From contig NZ_VTRU01000009.1 in the NCBI RefSeq assembly GCF_008274625.1, forward strand, positions 1-64,000: DNA of 64,000 nt. Direction: 5' to 3'. The notes beneath the pieces were generated by a model. The model was not told where the DNA came from and ran no database searches. It saw only the letters and a program-made list of their open reading frames with translations. The position numbers were made by a program, and so were the translations under genes. Positions 56,601 to 64,000 of this stretch are shown here, one piece after another. Position 1 is the first letter of the stretch. Every line of letters begins with the position of its first letter. Origin of the DNA: Chryseobacterium panacisoli (GTDB lineage Bacteria > Bacteroidota > Bacteroidia > Flavobacteriales > Weeksellaceae).

Positions 56601-58310
56601 ATGAATTTATTTACGGAAACCAATTTAAGTCCTGATATCCTTAAGGCAATTGGCGAACTGGGCTACGAAAGCCCAACAGAAATCCAAAAACAGACTATCC
56701 CTTTTATTCTTTCAGATATTCGCGACTTGATCGCACTTGCGCAAACAGGGACAGGCAAGACAGCAGCGTTTTCGCTTCCGATTTTGGATATGATTGACGA
56801 TACGAGTCGCAAAATCCAATTATTGGTGCTTTGTCCGACACGGGAATTATGTCTTCAGATTTCGAAGGACATAAAGAATTACTCTAAGTACATGAAAGAC
56901 ATCAAAACTACAGCAGTTTATGGTGGAAGTAGTATTGTAGATCAGATGAGATCTTTGAAGGATAAACCACAGATTATTGTGGGAACTCCGGGAAGAGTAA
57001 TTGATCTTATCAACAGAAAGGCATTAGACTTTTCTGCGATTCATTGGTTAGTATTAGACGAAGCTGATGAAATGCTTTCTATGGGATTCAAAGACGAATT
57101 GGAAACCATTCTAAGCGAAACTCCGGAAACGAAACAAACTTTCTTATTCTCGGCAACGATGAATAAAGAGGTGGAAAGAATTTCCAAAAATTACCTTACA
57201 AAACCGCACCGTATTTCAGTAGGTTCTATCAACGAAGTGAAGAAGAACATTACTCACGAATACTATGTAGTAGGGTACCGTCAGAAAAAAGAAGCATTGA
57301 AGAGATTGATCGATGCTAATCCTAATCAGTATTCCATTATCTTCTGTAGAACGAGAATGGAAACTCAGGAGGTTGCTGATTTCCTGATGCAGAACGGATA
57401 TGCAGCTGATGCTCTTCATGGTGATCTTTCTCAGGCACAGAGAGATACGGTAATGAAGAAATTCAGATTGAAAAACATTGATATTCTTGTGGCGACAGAC
57501 GTTGCAGCAAGAGGATTGGATGTGAACTCTCTTACTCACGTTATTCACTTCTCTTTACCAGATGATCCTGAAGTATTCGTTCACAGAAGCGGAAGAACAG
57601 GTAGAGCTGGAAAAGACGGTATTTCTATGGCTTTGATAAAGCCTGAAGAAAGCAGAAAACTGAAACAGATCAAATCTGCAACAAAAATTGAAATCAACGA
57701 AAAATTCATTCCTACTGGTGATGATATTATCAAAGCTCAGGTAGGAGGTGTATTCGAAAAATTATTGACGGAGCACGAGGATCTTTTCGAGTTTGATGAT
57801 AGCTTAATTCCTGATCTAAGCAAATTTACAAAAGAAGAATTGGTGCACCAGCTGCTACAGTTCCAATTGAAGGATCTTGCTTTATATTACAAAGACAAAC
57901 ACGACCTTGCTGAGCAGAAGCTGAGCAGCAGAGATGATGATTACTCAAGAAGAGACCGTGGACGTGATAGAGACAGGGATAGAGGCCGTGACAGAGACAG
58001 CAGAGACAGAGATCGCGGTGGAAGAGACAGAGATCGTGGTGGAAAGCCAAGAAGAAGAGATGAGAATATGGTAAGATTCTTCTTTAATCTTGGAAAAAAA
58101 GACCACTTGAAGAAGCTTGATGTTTTGGATATTATCAATAAGGCTACTGGTGATGGAAAATCCAAGAAGAGAGCTGAGATCGGAGATATCGAAATCTTAG
58201 AAAAATTCTCTTTCTTTGAAGTTGAAAAATCGTTTAAAGACAATGTCTTGAGCAATATTCAATCCATGAAGTTCAAAGGAAAAGATATGAGAGCTGAAGT
58301 TGCAAACTAA
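56601..58310 (+). CDS. DEAD-box RNA helicase with DbpA-like RNA-binding domain
   Basis: 569 residues. Q motif YESPTEIQKQTIP, motif I AQTGTGKTAAF, Ia PTRELCLQ, II VLDEADEM, III SATMNK, and VI HRSGRTGRAGKDG are all in order. A linker of about 50 residues (about 450-495) is almost wholly Arg/Asp repeats with a few Gly and Ser (GRDRDRDRGRDRDSRDRDRG). The C-terminal DbpA-type domain (about 500-569, NMVRFFFNLGKKD) follows. It probably remodels RNA in ribosome assembly or at low temperature, like CsdA/DbpA/DeaD. The Arg/Asp linker is charge-neutral and likely disordered, so it may promote RNA condensates. Confidence 0.92.
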   Translation: MNLFTETNLSPDILKAIGELGYESPTEIQKQTIPFILSDIRDLIALAQTGTGKTAAFSLPILDMIDDTSRKIQLLVLCPTRELCLQISKDIKNYSKYMKDIKTTAVYGGSSIVDQMRSLKDKPQIIVGTPGRVIDLINRKALDFSAIHWLVLDEADEMLSMGFKDELETILSETPETKQTFLFSATMNKEVERISKNYLTKPHRISVGSINEVKKNITHEYYVVGYRQKKEALKRLIDANPNQYSIIFCRTRMETQEVADFLMQNGYAADALHGDLSQAQRDTVMKKFRLKNIDILVATDVAARGLDVNSLTHVIHFSLPDDPEVFVHRSGRTGRAGKDGISMALIKPEESRKLKQIKSATKIEINEKFIPTGDDIIKAQVGGVFEKLLTEHEDLFEFDDSLIPDLSKFTKEELVHQLLQFQLKDLALYYKDKHDLAEQKLSSRDDDYSRRDRGRDRDRDRGRDRDSRDRDRGGRDRDRGGKPRRRDENMVRFFFNLGKKDHLKKLDVLDIINKATGDGKSKKRAEIGDIEILEKFSFFEVEKSFKDNVLSNIQSMKFKGKDMRAEVAN

Positions 58311-58330
58311 ATCTCATCAATTACTATATA

Positions 58331-58359
58331 AAACCGGCATTAAAGCCGGTTTTTTTATT
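58331..58359 (+). terminator. Terminator of the helicase gene
   Basis: Perfect 8-bp stem AAACCGGC (58331-58338) / GCCGGTTT (58345-58352), followed by TTTTT. Confidence 0.9.
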
Positions 58360-58462
58360 TGATAATCAGGAGTTAAGCGAATGTTAACAAAACTTAATGT
58401 CATATAGTTTCACGTACAATCCTTTTTTAGGAAATTTGCACACGAATTATAAATACTAAAAA

Positions 58463-59101
58463 ATGGGAATTGGTAATATTTTCCACGCTTTTCAACCAAA
58501 GGATAAAATCTTCTTTGTACTTTTCGAAAAAGTAACTGAAAATCTAGTTGCAATGTCAGAAGATTTCAACACAGGAATCAAGGATTTCGATCTTAATGAT
58601 GATTCTATGCTGAAGAAAATGAGTGACTTCGAACACAAGAATGATGAACTTACTCACGAAATTTTCGTAGAATTAGGGAAAAACTTCATTACACCTTTTG
58701 ACCGTGAGGATATCCACACATTAGCAACAGGACTGGATGATATCGCTGATTATATCTACGCTTCCACAAAATATATTTTCCTTTACAAATCACCTGAGAT
58801 GAAGGCTTATTCAGACTTCTCCTTATTGATCCATAAAGCATGTCTTGAAATTCAGAATGCAATGAAAAACCTTAAAGGGTTCAAAAACATGGAACAGGTG
58901 AAAGAAGCTTGTATTAAGGTGAACTCTATTGAGAATATTGCTGACGATTTGCTTTCCAATTCAATGGTAGACTTATTTGAAACCAATGATGCGATCAACA
59001 TTATTAAAGTTTCATCTGTATTGAACTACCTTGAAATTGTAACGGATAAAGCAGAAGATGTTGCCAATACAATCGAGAACATCATGATTAAATACGCCTA
59101 A
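58463..59101 (+). CDS. DUF47 (PhoU-like) phosphate-transport accessory protein
   Basis: 212 residues, all-helical PhoU-like DUF47 family. Start MGIGNIFHAFQPKDKIFFVL, then HKNDELTHEIFVELGKNFIT and PFDREDIHTLATGLDDIADY, with acidic E/D-x-x-x-D metal-binding patterns. DUF47 proteins are nearly always coded with PiT transporters and modulate them. The PiT gene follows 13 bases after its stop. A long spacer precedes it, without a textbook -7 box. Confidence 0.9.
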   Translation: MGIGNIFHAFQPKDKIFFVLFEKVTENLVAMSEDFNTGIKDFDLNDDSMLKKMSDFEHKNDELTHEIFVELGKNFITPFDREDIHTLATGLDDIADYIYASTKYIFLYKSPEMKAYSDFSLLIHKACLEIQNAMKNLKGFKNMEQVKEACIKVNSIENIADDLLSNSMVDLFETNDAINIIKVSSVLNYLEIVTDKAEDVANTIENIMIKYA

Positions 59102-59114
59102 TACATAGCAAAAA

Positions 59115-60257
59115 ATGGAATTTCCGATTTTACTTGTAGTTATTATTGCGTTGGCCCTGATCTTCGATTATATCAATGGTTTCCATGATGCCGCCAACTC
59201 AATTGCGACTATTGTTTCTACAAAAGTTTTAACTCCATTCCAGGCTGTACTTTGGGCAGCACTTTGGAACTTTGCAGCGTTCTTTATTGCTGCTTATATT
59301 ATTGGAGAATTCAAAATTGGTAATACGATTGCCAAAACAGTTAATGAGAATTTTATTACTCTTGAGGTTATATTTTCCGGACTTATAGCGGCTATTGCCT
59401 GGAACCTTCTTACATGGTGGTTCGGAATTCCTTCATCATCATCACATACACTGATCGGAGGATTCTTGGGGGCGGCTCTTATGCATGCTTACATGATGGA
59501 TTATCATGCTGTGGCTGCAGCACAGCCCGAGCTTGGGATGTGGGAGACCACTAAAGAGGCTTTCAGCCAGGTAACTCATCAGGGTGTGGTAAAGTTTGAT
59601 AAAGTTATTCCTATCTTCCTGTTCATTTTCATGGCACCAATTATAGGAATGATTATCTCCATCATTATTACATTAATTATTGTACACCTTTATAAAAAAT
59701 CAAATCCACACAAAGCAGACAAATCTTTCAAAAGATTGCAGTTGGTTTCATCAGCACTGTTTAGTTTAGGACATGGTTTGAATGATGCTCAGAAAGTAAT
59801 GGGTATCATTGGGGCAGCAGTAATTTATTATCACGTTAATATGCTTCAGGATGCACAATATTTGAATATTCCTTCTGCAGGACGTTTTGATTATTTTGCT
59901 CAACATTATATCTGGGTTCCTTTAGTTTCATTTATTGCAATTGCTTTAGGGACAATGAGCGGTGGATGGAAGATCATCAAAACAATGGGTACCAAGATTA
60001 CGAAAGTAACTTCATTAGAAGGTGTAAGTGCAGAAACTGCTGGGGCTATTACCCTGTTCATTACAGACCACTTTGGTATTCCTGTATCTACTACACATAC
60101 GATCACAGGTTCTATCATCGGGGTAGGATTAACGAAAAGAATTTCAGCTGTAAGATGGGGGATTACCGTAAGTCTTCTTTGGGCTTGGGTTCTTACCATT
60201 CCAATCTCAGCAATTGTTGCAGGAATTACGTATCTTATGGTAACCTTCCTTTTCTAA
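59115..60257 (+). CDS. Inorganic phosphate transporter, PiT family
   Basis: 380 residues with about ten helices and the two inverted PiT signature repeats. The first is NGFHDAANSIATIVSTKVL plus SSSSHTLIGGFLGAAL. The second is LGHGLNDAQKVMGIIGAAV plus PVSTTHTITGSIIGVGL. It is a low-affinity, cation-coupled metal-phosphate or phosphate symporter of the inner membrane. It forms an operon with DUF47, and is followed by a hairpin. It completes the phosphorus-uptake theme, feeding phosphate released by the window's secreted phosphatases. Confidence 0.95.
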   Translation: MEFPILLVVIIALALIFDYINGFHDAANSIATIVSTKVLTPFQAVLWAALWNFAAFFIAAYIIGEFKIGNTIAKTVNENFITLEVIFSGLIAAIAWNLLTWWFGIPSSSSHTLIGGFLGAALMHAYMMDYHAVAAAQPELGMWETTKEAFSQVTHQGVVKFDKVIPIFLFIFMAPIIGMIISIIITLIIVHLYKKSNPHKADKSFKRLQLVSSALFSLGHGLNDAQKVMGIIGAAVIYYHVNMLQDAQYLNIPSAGRFDYFAQHYIWVPLVSFIAIALGTMSGGWKIIKTMGTKITKVTSLEGVSAETAGAITLFITDHFGIPVSTTHTITGSIIGVGLTKRISAVRWGITVSLLWAWVLTIPISAIVAGITYLMVTFLF

Positions 60258-60281
60258 AAAAACAAATCATATAATTATATA

Positions 60282-60311
60282 AACTTTGTCCGTTTGGGCA
60301 AAGTTTTTTGT
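60282..60311 (+). terminator. Terminator of the DUF47-PiT operon
   Basis: Stem AACTTTG (60282-60288) / CAAAGTT (60299-60305) with a loop of 10 bases, followed by TTTTTG. Confidence 0.75.
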
Positions 60312-60436
60312 TTTATAAAGCCTCAAAGCAAGGAAGTCTGGTGTTTTTTATAATATTTTTTTTTTCAATATAGGTTTTATGTGTTATATAATCTTTAATT
60401 ATAAGACACTAAAAGGTGATTACGGTGAAAAAGTCT

Positions 60437-60444
60437 TAAATTTG
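60437..60444 (+). promoter_or_regulatory. -7 box TAAATTTG of the SpvB/Rhs locus
   Basis: A TAnnTTTG match followed by CA, 33 bases before the first gene of the locus. Confidence 0.55.
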
Positions 60445-60476
60445 CAGCCGGAATAAATAAATTTAAACACTATTCA

Positions 60477-61304
60477 ATGAAACGTACTTTACTATTCGTT
60501 TTTACAATTGCGACTTCCAGCATTTTTGCACAAACCTGGAATACTACGGGTAATGCAGGAACCAATCCTTCAAACAATTTTATCGGAACAACGGATAATA
60601 ATCCAATTGTTTTTAAGCAGAACAATCAGCAGATTTTCAAACTCGATGGCCAGAGTATTAATATCGGAAGCGGAATTCCCGGAACCGGAAGCCTGCAGCT
60701 GGCTCTTTCCCCTTGCAACAGCTGTTATTCTCAATGGGCTCAACCCAATGATGCAGTGATGAGACTTTTAAGCGGTCATAATCTGAATATCCATATGGAT
60801 AATAATAATGCTGTAGATCCTAATGCAGATACCACTACTCCTAATTCGCCCGGAATTTCAAGAGTGCGTTTTTCTGATGGAGTTCATAAAAACCTATTGG
60901 TTCTTTTCAATACTGGAAAAGTAACGATGGGAACAGAACTTTATGATAATGATCCTAACTTTATTTTATATGTGAGTAAAGGAATAAAAGCAGAACAGAT
61001 AAAAGTTGAAAATCCTACTGCTAACGGTTGGGCAGACTATGTCTTCAAGAAAGACTATAAACTTCTCTCGCTTGAAGATGTGGAAAAACACATTTCCGAA
61101 AAAGGGCATTTACCTAATATTCCTTCTGCAAAAGAAGTAGAAAAAGAAGGGATTAACCTAGGTGAAATGGATGCTAAACTTTTGGAAAAAATAGAGGAAT
61201 TGACCCTTTATTCTATCGAGCAGAACAAACAACTGAAATCTCAGTCTGAAGAAATCAGAGAATTGAAATCTCAGGTACAGCAACTTCTTTCTACAAAAAA
61301 ATAA
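60477..61304 (+). CDS. Secreted beta-structured protein with C-terminal coiled coil
   Basis: 275 residues. The signal peptide is MKRTLLFVFTIATSSIFAQ. Repeated NNFIGTTDNNPIVFKQNNQQ and KNLLVLFNTGKVTMG text follows, as in tail-fibre-like and hemagglutinin-like proteins of Bacteroidota. An intramolecular-chaperone-like segment (DYKLLSLEDVEKHISEKGHLPNIPS) is followed by a 30-residue coiled coil at the end. It is the first gene of a three-gene locus ending in SpvB/Rhs. It could be an adhesin that accompanies the toxin; the function is not known. Confidence 0.75.
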   Translation: MKRTLLFVFTIATSSIFAQTWNTTGNAGTNPSNNFIGTTDNNPIVFKQNNQQIFKLDGQSINIGSGIPGTGSLQLALSPCNSCYSQWAQPNDAVMRLLSGHNLNIHMDNNNAVDPNADTTTPNSPGISRVRFSDGVHKNLLVLFNTGKVTMGTELYDNDPNFILYVSKGIKAEQIKVENPTANGWADYVFKKDYKLLSLEDVEKHISEKGHLPNIPSAKEVEKEGINLGEMDAKLLEKIEELTLYSIEQNKQLKSQSEEIRELKSQVQQLLSTKK

Positions 61305-61310
61305 ATATCC

Positions 61311-61793
61311 ATGAAAAGAAAACTTCTTTCAGCAGCTTCTCTGCTGATTGGTTTTATGGGCTATTCGCAAACTGAAGTTTACTTCAAGTATGATGAAGCC
61401 GGAAACCAAAGATACAGAGGAACTAACGCAGCTGGGAAAAATGCCCAGGAAATTGTACCCAAAGAAATCAAATTAGAAGAAGCAAAAGAGAGGGCTGCTA
61501 GCCAACAGTCTTCTGCCATAGATGAAAAAACATTCTGGAAACAGATCAGGCTCTATCCTGTTCCTGTAAATGACTATCTTACTATTGACTGGACTGAAGA
61601 AGTAGACAGTTTGATTGAATCTGTTTCATTATATCAGCACAGTACCGTTCATTGGAAATTCCAGCAACAGAATATTCCGGGATTAAACCGTCAGGTAAAA
61701 ATTAATATGACCGGATATGACTGGGGAGTTTATATTCTTCGTTTCACCTTGAAAGACGGAAGGGTCTTTGGTAGAAATGTAACGAAGAGATAG
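61311..61793 (+). CDS. Small secreted protein with T9SS-like C-terminus
   Basis: 160 residues. The signal peptide is MKRKLLSAASLLIGFMGYSQ. A short KYDEAGNQRYRGTNAAGKNA echoes Rhs repeats. The C-terminal domain (about 80-160) has RLYPVPVNDYLTID, then VYILRFTLKDGRVFGRNVTKR, a T9SS type A-like pattern. It starts 6 bases after the upstream stop codon. It probably acts with the SpvB/Rhs protein 125 bases downstream as export or surface partner, which is inference from position. Confidence 0.75.
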   Translation: MKRKLLSAASLLIGFMGYSQTEVYFKYDEAGNQRYRGTNAAGKNAQEIVPKEIKLEEAKERAASQQSSAIDEKTFWKQIRLYPVPVNDYLTIDWTEEVDSLIESVSLYQHSTVHWKFQQQNIPGLNRQVKINMTGYDWGVYILRFTLKDGRVFGRNVTKR

Positions 61794-61918
61794 AAAACCG
61801 GGAATCTAAGGATTAAAGTATAGAAAGATTTTAACATTTTTCTTTCCTTTTATTCAACATGATTTCTAATGGTCAATGATTATTCATCAATTACTATTTA
61901 TAAAAAACTAATACAACA

Positions 61919-64000
61919 ATGAAATTATTTTCATCATTGATGTTATCCTTGTGTTCAGTATGGGGATTTACACAGACCATACTTTATCAGCCCGAATCTA
62001 CCTCGCGGACGGTTCAGGATCCGCAAACGGTGGTCATGACACAAGGATTTTTTGCCAAATCAGATGTTTCAAATCCTTTTCTGGCAAAAATAGGCCCTGC
62101 TACGGAGAATCCGGGTGGAGGGCCCACAAATTCAAATGCAGGGGCTAATAACCCTAACGGGACTTCATCTCCTGCAGGCAAAAGTTTCCATGATACAAAA
62201 GGAAATATTGACGTAGCAGGTGGAGGTCAGCTTCAATTTACTTTGCCTATAGCTCTTCCTCCGGGCATAAAAAGTGTAGCTCCTCAAATTAATCTTGTTT
62301 ATGCCAGCGGATCAGGAAACGGTATTGCAGGATACAGCTGGAACTTATCAGGAATTACTTCTATTTCAAGAATTGGAAAAAATATTGATAAGGATGGCGA
62401 ACCAAAAGGTATTCAGTTAGATTATTCAGATTATTACAGTTTCAATGGGCAAAGATTGATCCTTAAGTCTGGAGAATATGGCAAGGATGGGGCAGAATAT
62501 GTTACCGAGAAATATTCCAATATTAAAATAAAATCTGTAGGTACCTATGGTATCGACGGGCAAGATGCGGGGCCAGCCCATTTTGAAGTTACTTTTGAGG
62601 ATGGCTCACAAGCTTGGTATGGTAAAAATGAAGGAGGATTTAGAGGAAGTGTTGTCGTAACTACTCCTTTAGAGTACAATATTGTAAAATGGAAAGATGC
62701 ACAAGGAAATTACATTAGCTATAGCTATGAATCTGACTCTGATACCGGAGGATTCAGAACCTCTAATCGTGTCATGCGGATATCCACAATAGCATGGGGA
62801 GGAAATGAAACGCTCAATAAACCTCATTTTAACTTAATTGAATTTACTTATAATGACAGAGGTATAGTAGAAGAATCCTATGTACAGGGATTGAGACACA
62901 CACAAAGTAAAATCTTATCAGAGGTTAAAGTCAATTCAAACGGTAGTCAGTTTAAAAGATATGTTATTGAGTATGTTAATAATGATACTAAGTATAGATT
63001 TGTTAATAAAATAACAGAATATAACGCTAATAATGAGCCGGCAAATCCTGTAACTTTTGAAAATGAATCATCTCCGCAGTCATCAAATATGTTTAATCAG
63101 AATTCCAGATTTGATGAAATTTATGGAGATGGTGTTATTTCGGGAGATTTTAATGGAGATGGAAAATTAGATTTTGTAAAAAAGAATACATTAATGCTTA
63201 GCAGGCTTGATGGAAATTCAACATTTTTCACCGTACAGTACGCAGGAACGGCAGTATCAAAAGGATCTTTTTTGAAGAACGGAAAGTTTAGCCCAAAAGA
63301 TGTTTTGTATACTTTATCGGATAATGAACCGGATGGAAAAACCAGACTTAAAATTTATGATTTTAATGGGACCAACTTTGAAGAGATTACCTCCAAAGAG
63401 TTAGATTTCTCACCCTATAATTTTAGCAGTACTGAAGGGTACACTCCTATATATGGTGTATCTAATCCATTAGTGGCAGGTACCTCTACTTTAAAATTCC
63501 TGGAAGGTGATTTCAATGGTGATGGAATATCGGAGTTTATTATTTCTACCTTGAAAATGGTACAGGAAGAAATATGGGGTATGGACTGGAACGGGTATCC
63601 TGAGCTTCAGGGAGCCGAAATTATTGGAAATGAGATTTTTGATTTTTATTTTGATCCGCTGTCAGGAACTCTAAAAAGAGTAAATCTGCCTTTAAGTGAT
63701 TACAGCAAATATATAGGACCATATTTATTTACTGATCAATGGTATTATAAGCCAGTTCCAATTGGGGATTTTGATGGTGACGGAAAAACAGATCTTATCA
63801 GCCTTCTTAATGGAACCAAGGTGTATTCCTTAAATAATGCTACAAAAGAATTTGAGCTGAAAGTACAATCACCGGCACAGATTTCAGTAAGAGGAGTGGC
63901 TTTACTAGGAGATTTTAATGGTGACGGAAAAACGGATGTGATGTCTCCGGTAGCGGAAGATTCCGCAGACTGGAAAATGTTTATTTCTACAGGTAAAGGG
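61919..64000 (+). CDS. SpvB/Rhs-type toxin-complex-like protein, 5' part (runs off the window)
   Basis: At least 694 codons, open to the last base of the window. The signal peptide is MKLFSSLMLSLCSVWGFTQ. The SpvB N-terminal domain follows (GGGQLQFTLPIALPPGIKSV, then INLVYASGSGNGIAGYSWNL). FG-GAP/VCBS Ca2+-binding repeats are visible: GDFNGDGKLDFV, GDFNGDGISEFI, GDFDGDGKTDLI and GDFNGDGKTDVM. Such proteins go on with Rhs repeats and an exchangeable toxin tip. The missing part should lie beyond the window. The orphan tip at 35788-37240 is a plausible 3' relative. Export by Sec and then possibly T9SS is likely; the toxin type is unknown. Confidence 0.88.
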   Translation, partial: MKLFSSLMLSLCSVWGFTQTILYQPESTSRTVQDPQTVVMTQGFFAKSDVSNPFLAKIGPATENPGGGPTNSNAGANNPNGTSSPAGKSFHDTKGNIDVAGGGQLQFTLPIALPPGIKSVAPQINLVYASGSGNGIAGYSWNLSGITSISRIGKNIDKDGEPKGIQLDYSDYYSFNGQRLILKSGEYGKDGAEYVTEKYSNIKIKSVGTYGIDGQDAGPAHFEVTFEDGSQAWYGKNEGGFRGSVVVTTPLEYNIVKWKDAQGNYISYSYESDSDTGGFRTSNRVMRISTIAWGGNETLNKPHFNLIEFTYNDRGIVEESYVQGLRHTQSKILSEVKVNSNGSQFKRYVIEYVNNDTKYRFVNKITEYNANNEPANPVTFENESSPQSSNMFNQNSRFDEIYGDGVISGDFNGDGKLDFVKKNTLMLSRLDGNSTFFTVQYAGTAVSKGSFLKNGKFSPKDVLYTLSDNEPDGKTRLKIYDFNGTNFEEITSKELDFSPYNFSSTEGYTPIYGVSNPLVAGTSTLKFLEGDFNGDGISEFIISTLKMVQEEIWGMDWNGYPELQGAEIIGNEIFDFYFDPLSGTLKRVNLPLSDYSKYIGPYLFTDQWYYKPVPIGDFDGDGKTDLISLLNGTKVYSLNNATKEFELKVQSPAQISVRGVALLGDFNGDGKTDVMSPVAEDSADWKMFISTGKG

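Overview
The window is A+T-rich chromosomal DNA of a Bacteroidota bacterium, most likely Chryseobacterium or a close Weeksellaceae relative. The signs are T9SS sorting tails with Y-P-N-P or Y-P-V-P motifs, a SusC/SusD pair, an Oar-like TonB receptor, -7 boxes of the TAnnTTTG type with no clear Shine-Dalgarno sequences, and Rhs/SpvB proteins typical of this group. All identifications come from reading the sequence; no database search was run.

Layout. 1-522: intergenic, with a REP-like repeat. 523-10805: a potassium (Kdp) locus consisting of a sigma-54-type response regulator, three micro-proteins (the last is KdpF), KdpA, KdpB, KdpC, an outer-membrane beta-barrel, a kinase-less KdpD and a separate PAS/HAMP histidine kinase. 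10838-15875: a small secreted protein, a large T9SS cargo protein and LigA. 16200-26652: an Oar-like receptor, a glycerophosphodiesterase, SusC, SusD and a calcineurin-like phosphoesterase, which looks like a phosphodiester-scavenging locus. 26846-29664: an SDR, PrmA and an SH3-like protein. 30036-32540 (minus): TetR, MFS exporter and isochorismatase-like hydrolase, with two matching operators. 32659-34979: an e(P4)-type acid phosphatase, a Crp-type regulator and an MBL hydrolase.

35145-43547 is the accessory part. Two nearly identical tRNA-Arg/tRNA-Pro pairs bracket about 8 kb. Inside are a displaced, frameshifted Rhs 3' tip with toxin tail and putative immunity gene, a secreted nuclease, a BcrA/LanF-like ABC transporter with an erythromycin-esterase-like protein, and a T9SS protein whose 3' end overlaps a double-glycine, four-cysteine micro-peptide frame. 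Decayed fragments and a tRNA relic lie next to the second tRNA array.

43683-56373 holds a cell-wall amidase, aspartase, two glycosyltransferases, a flippase and an FkbM methyltransferase (surface glycan), a DUF2461 protein and a TolC-MacA-MacB tripartite efflux operon with a 12-unit heptanucleotide array. 56601-60257 holds a DbpA-like DEAD helicase and a DUF47-PiT phosphate uptake pair. 60477-64000 holds two small secreted proteins and the start of a large SpvB/Rhs protein that runs off the window.

Two themes recur. One is ion and phosphorus acquisition (Kdp, the SusCD-phosphoesterase locus, acid phosphatase, PiT). The other is Rhs-type polymorphic toxins, with a complete 5' end at the right edge and an orphan 3' tip near 36 kb.
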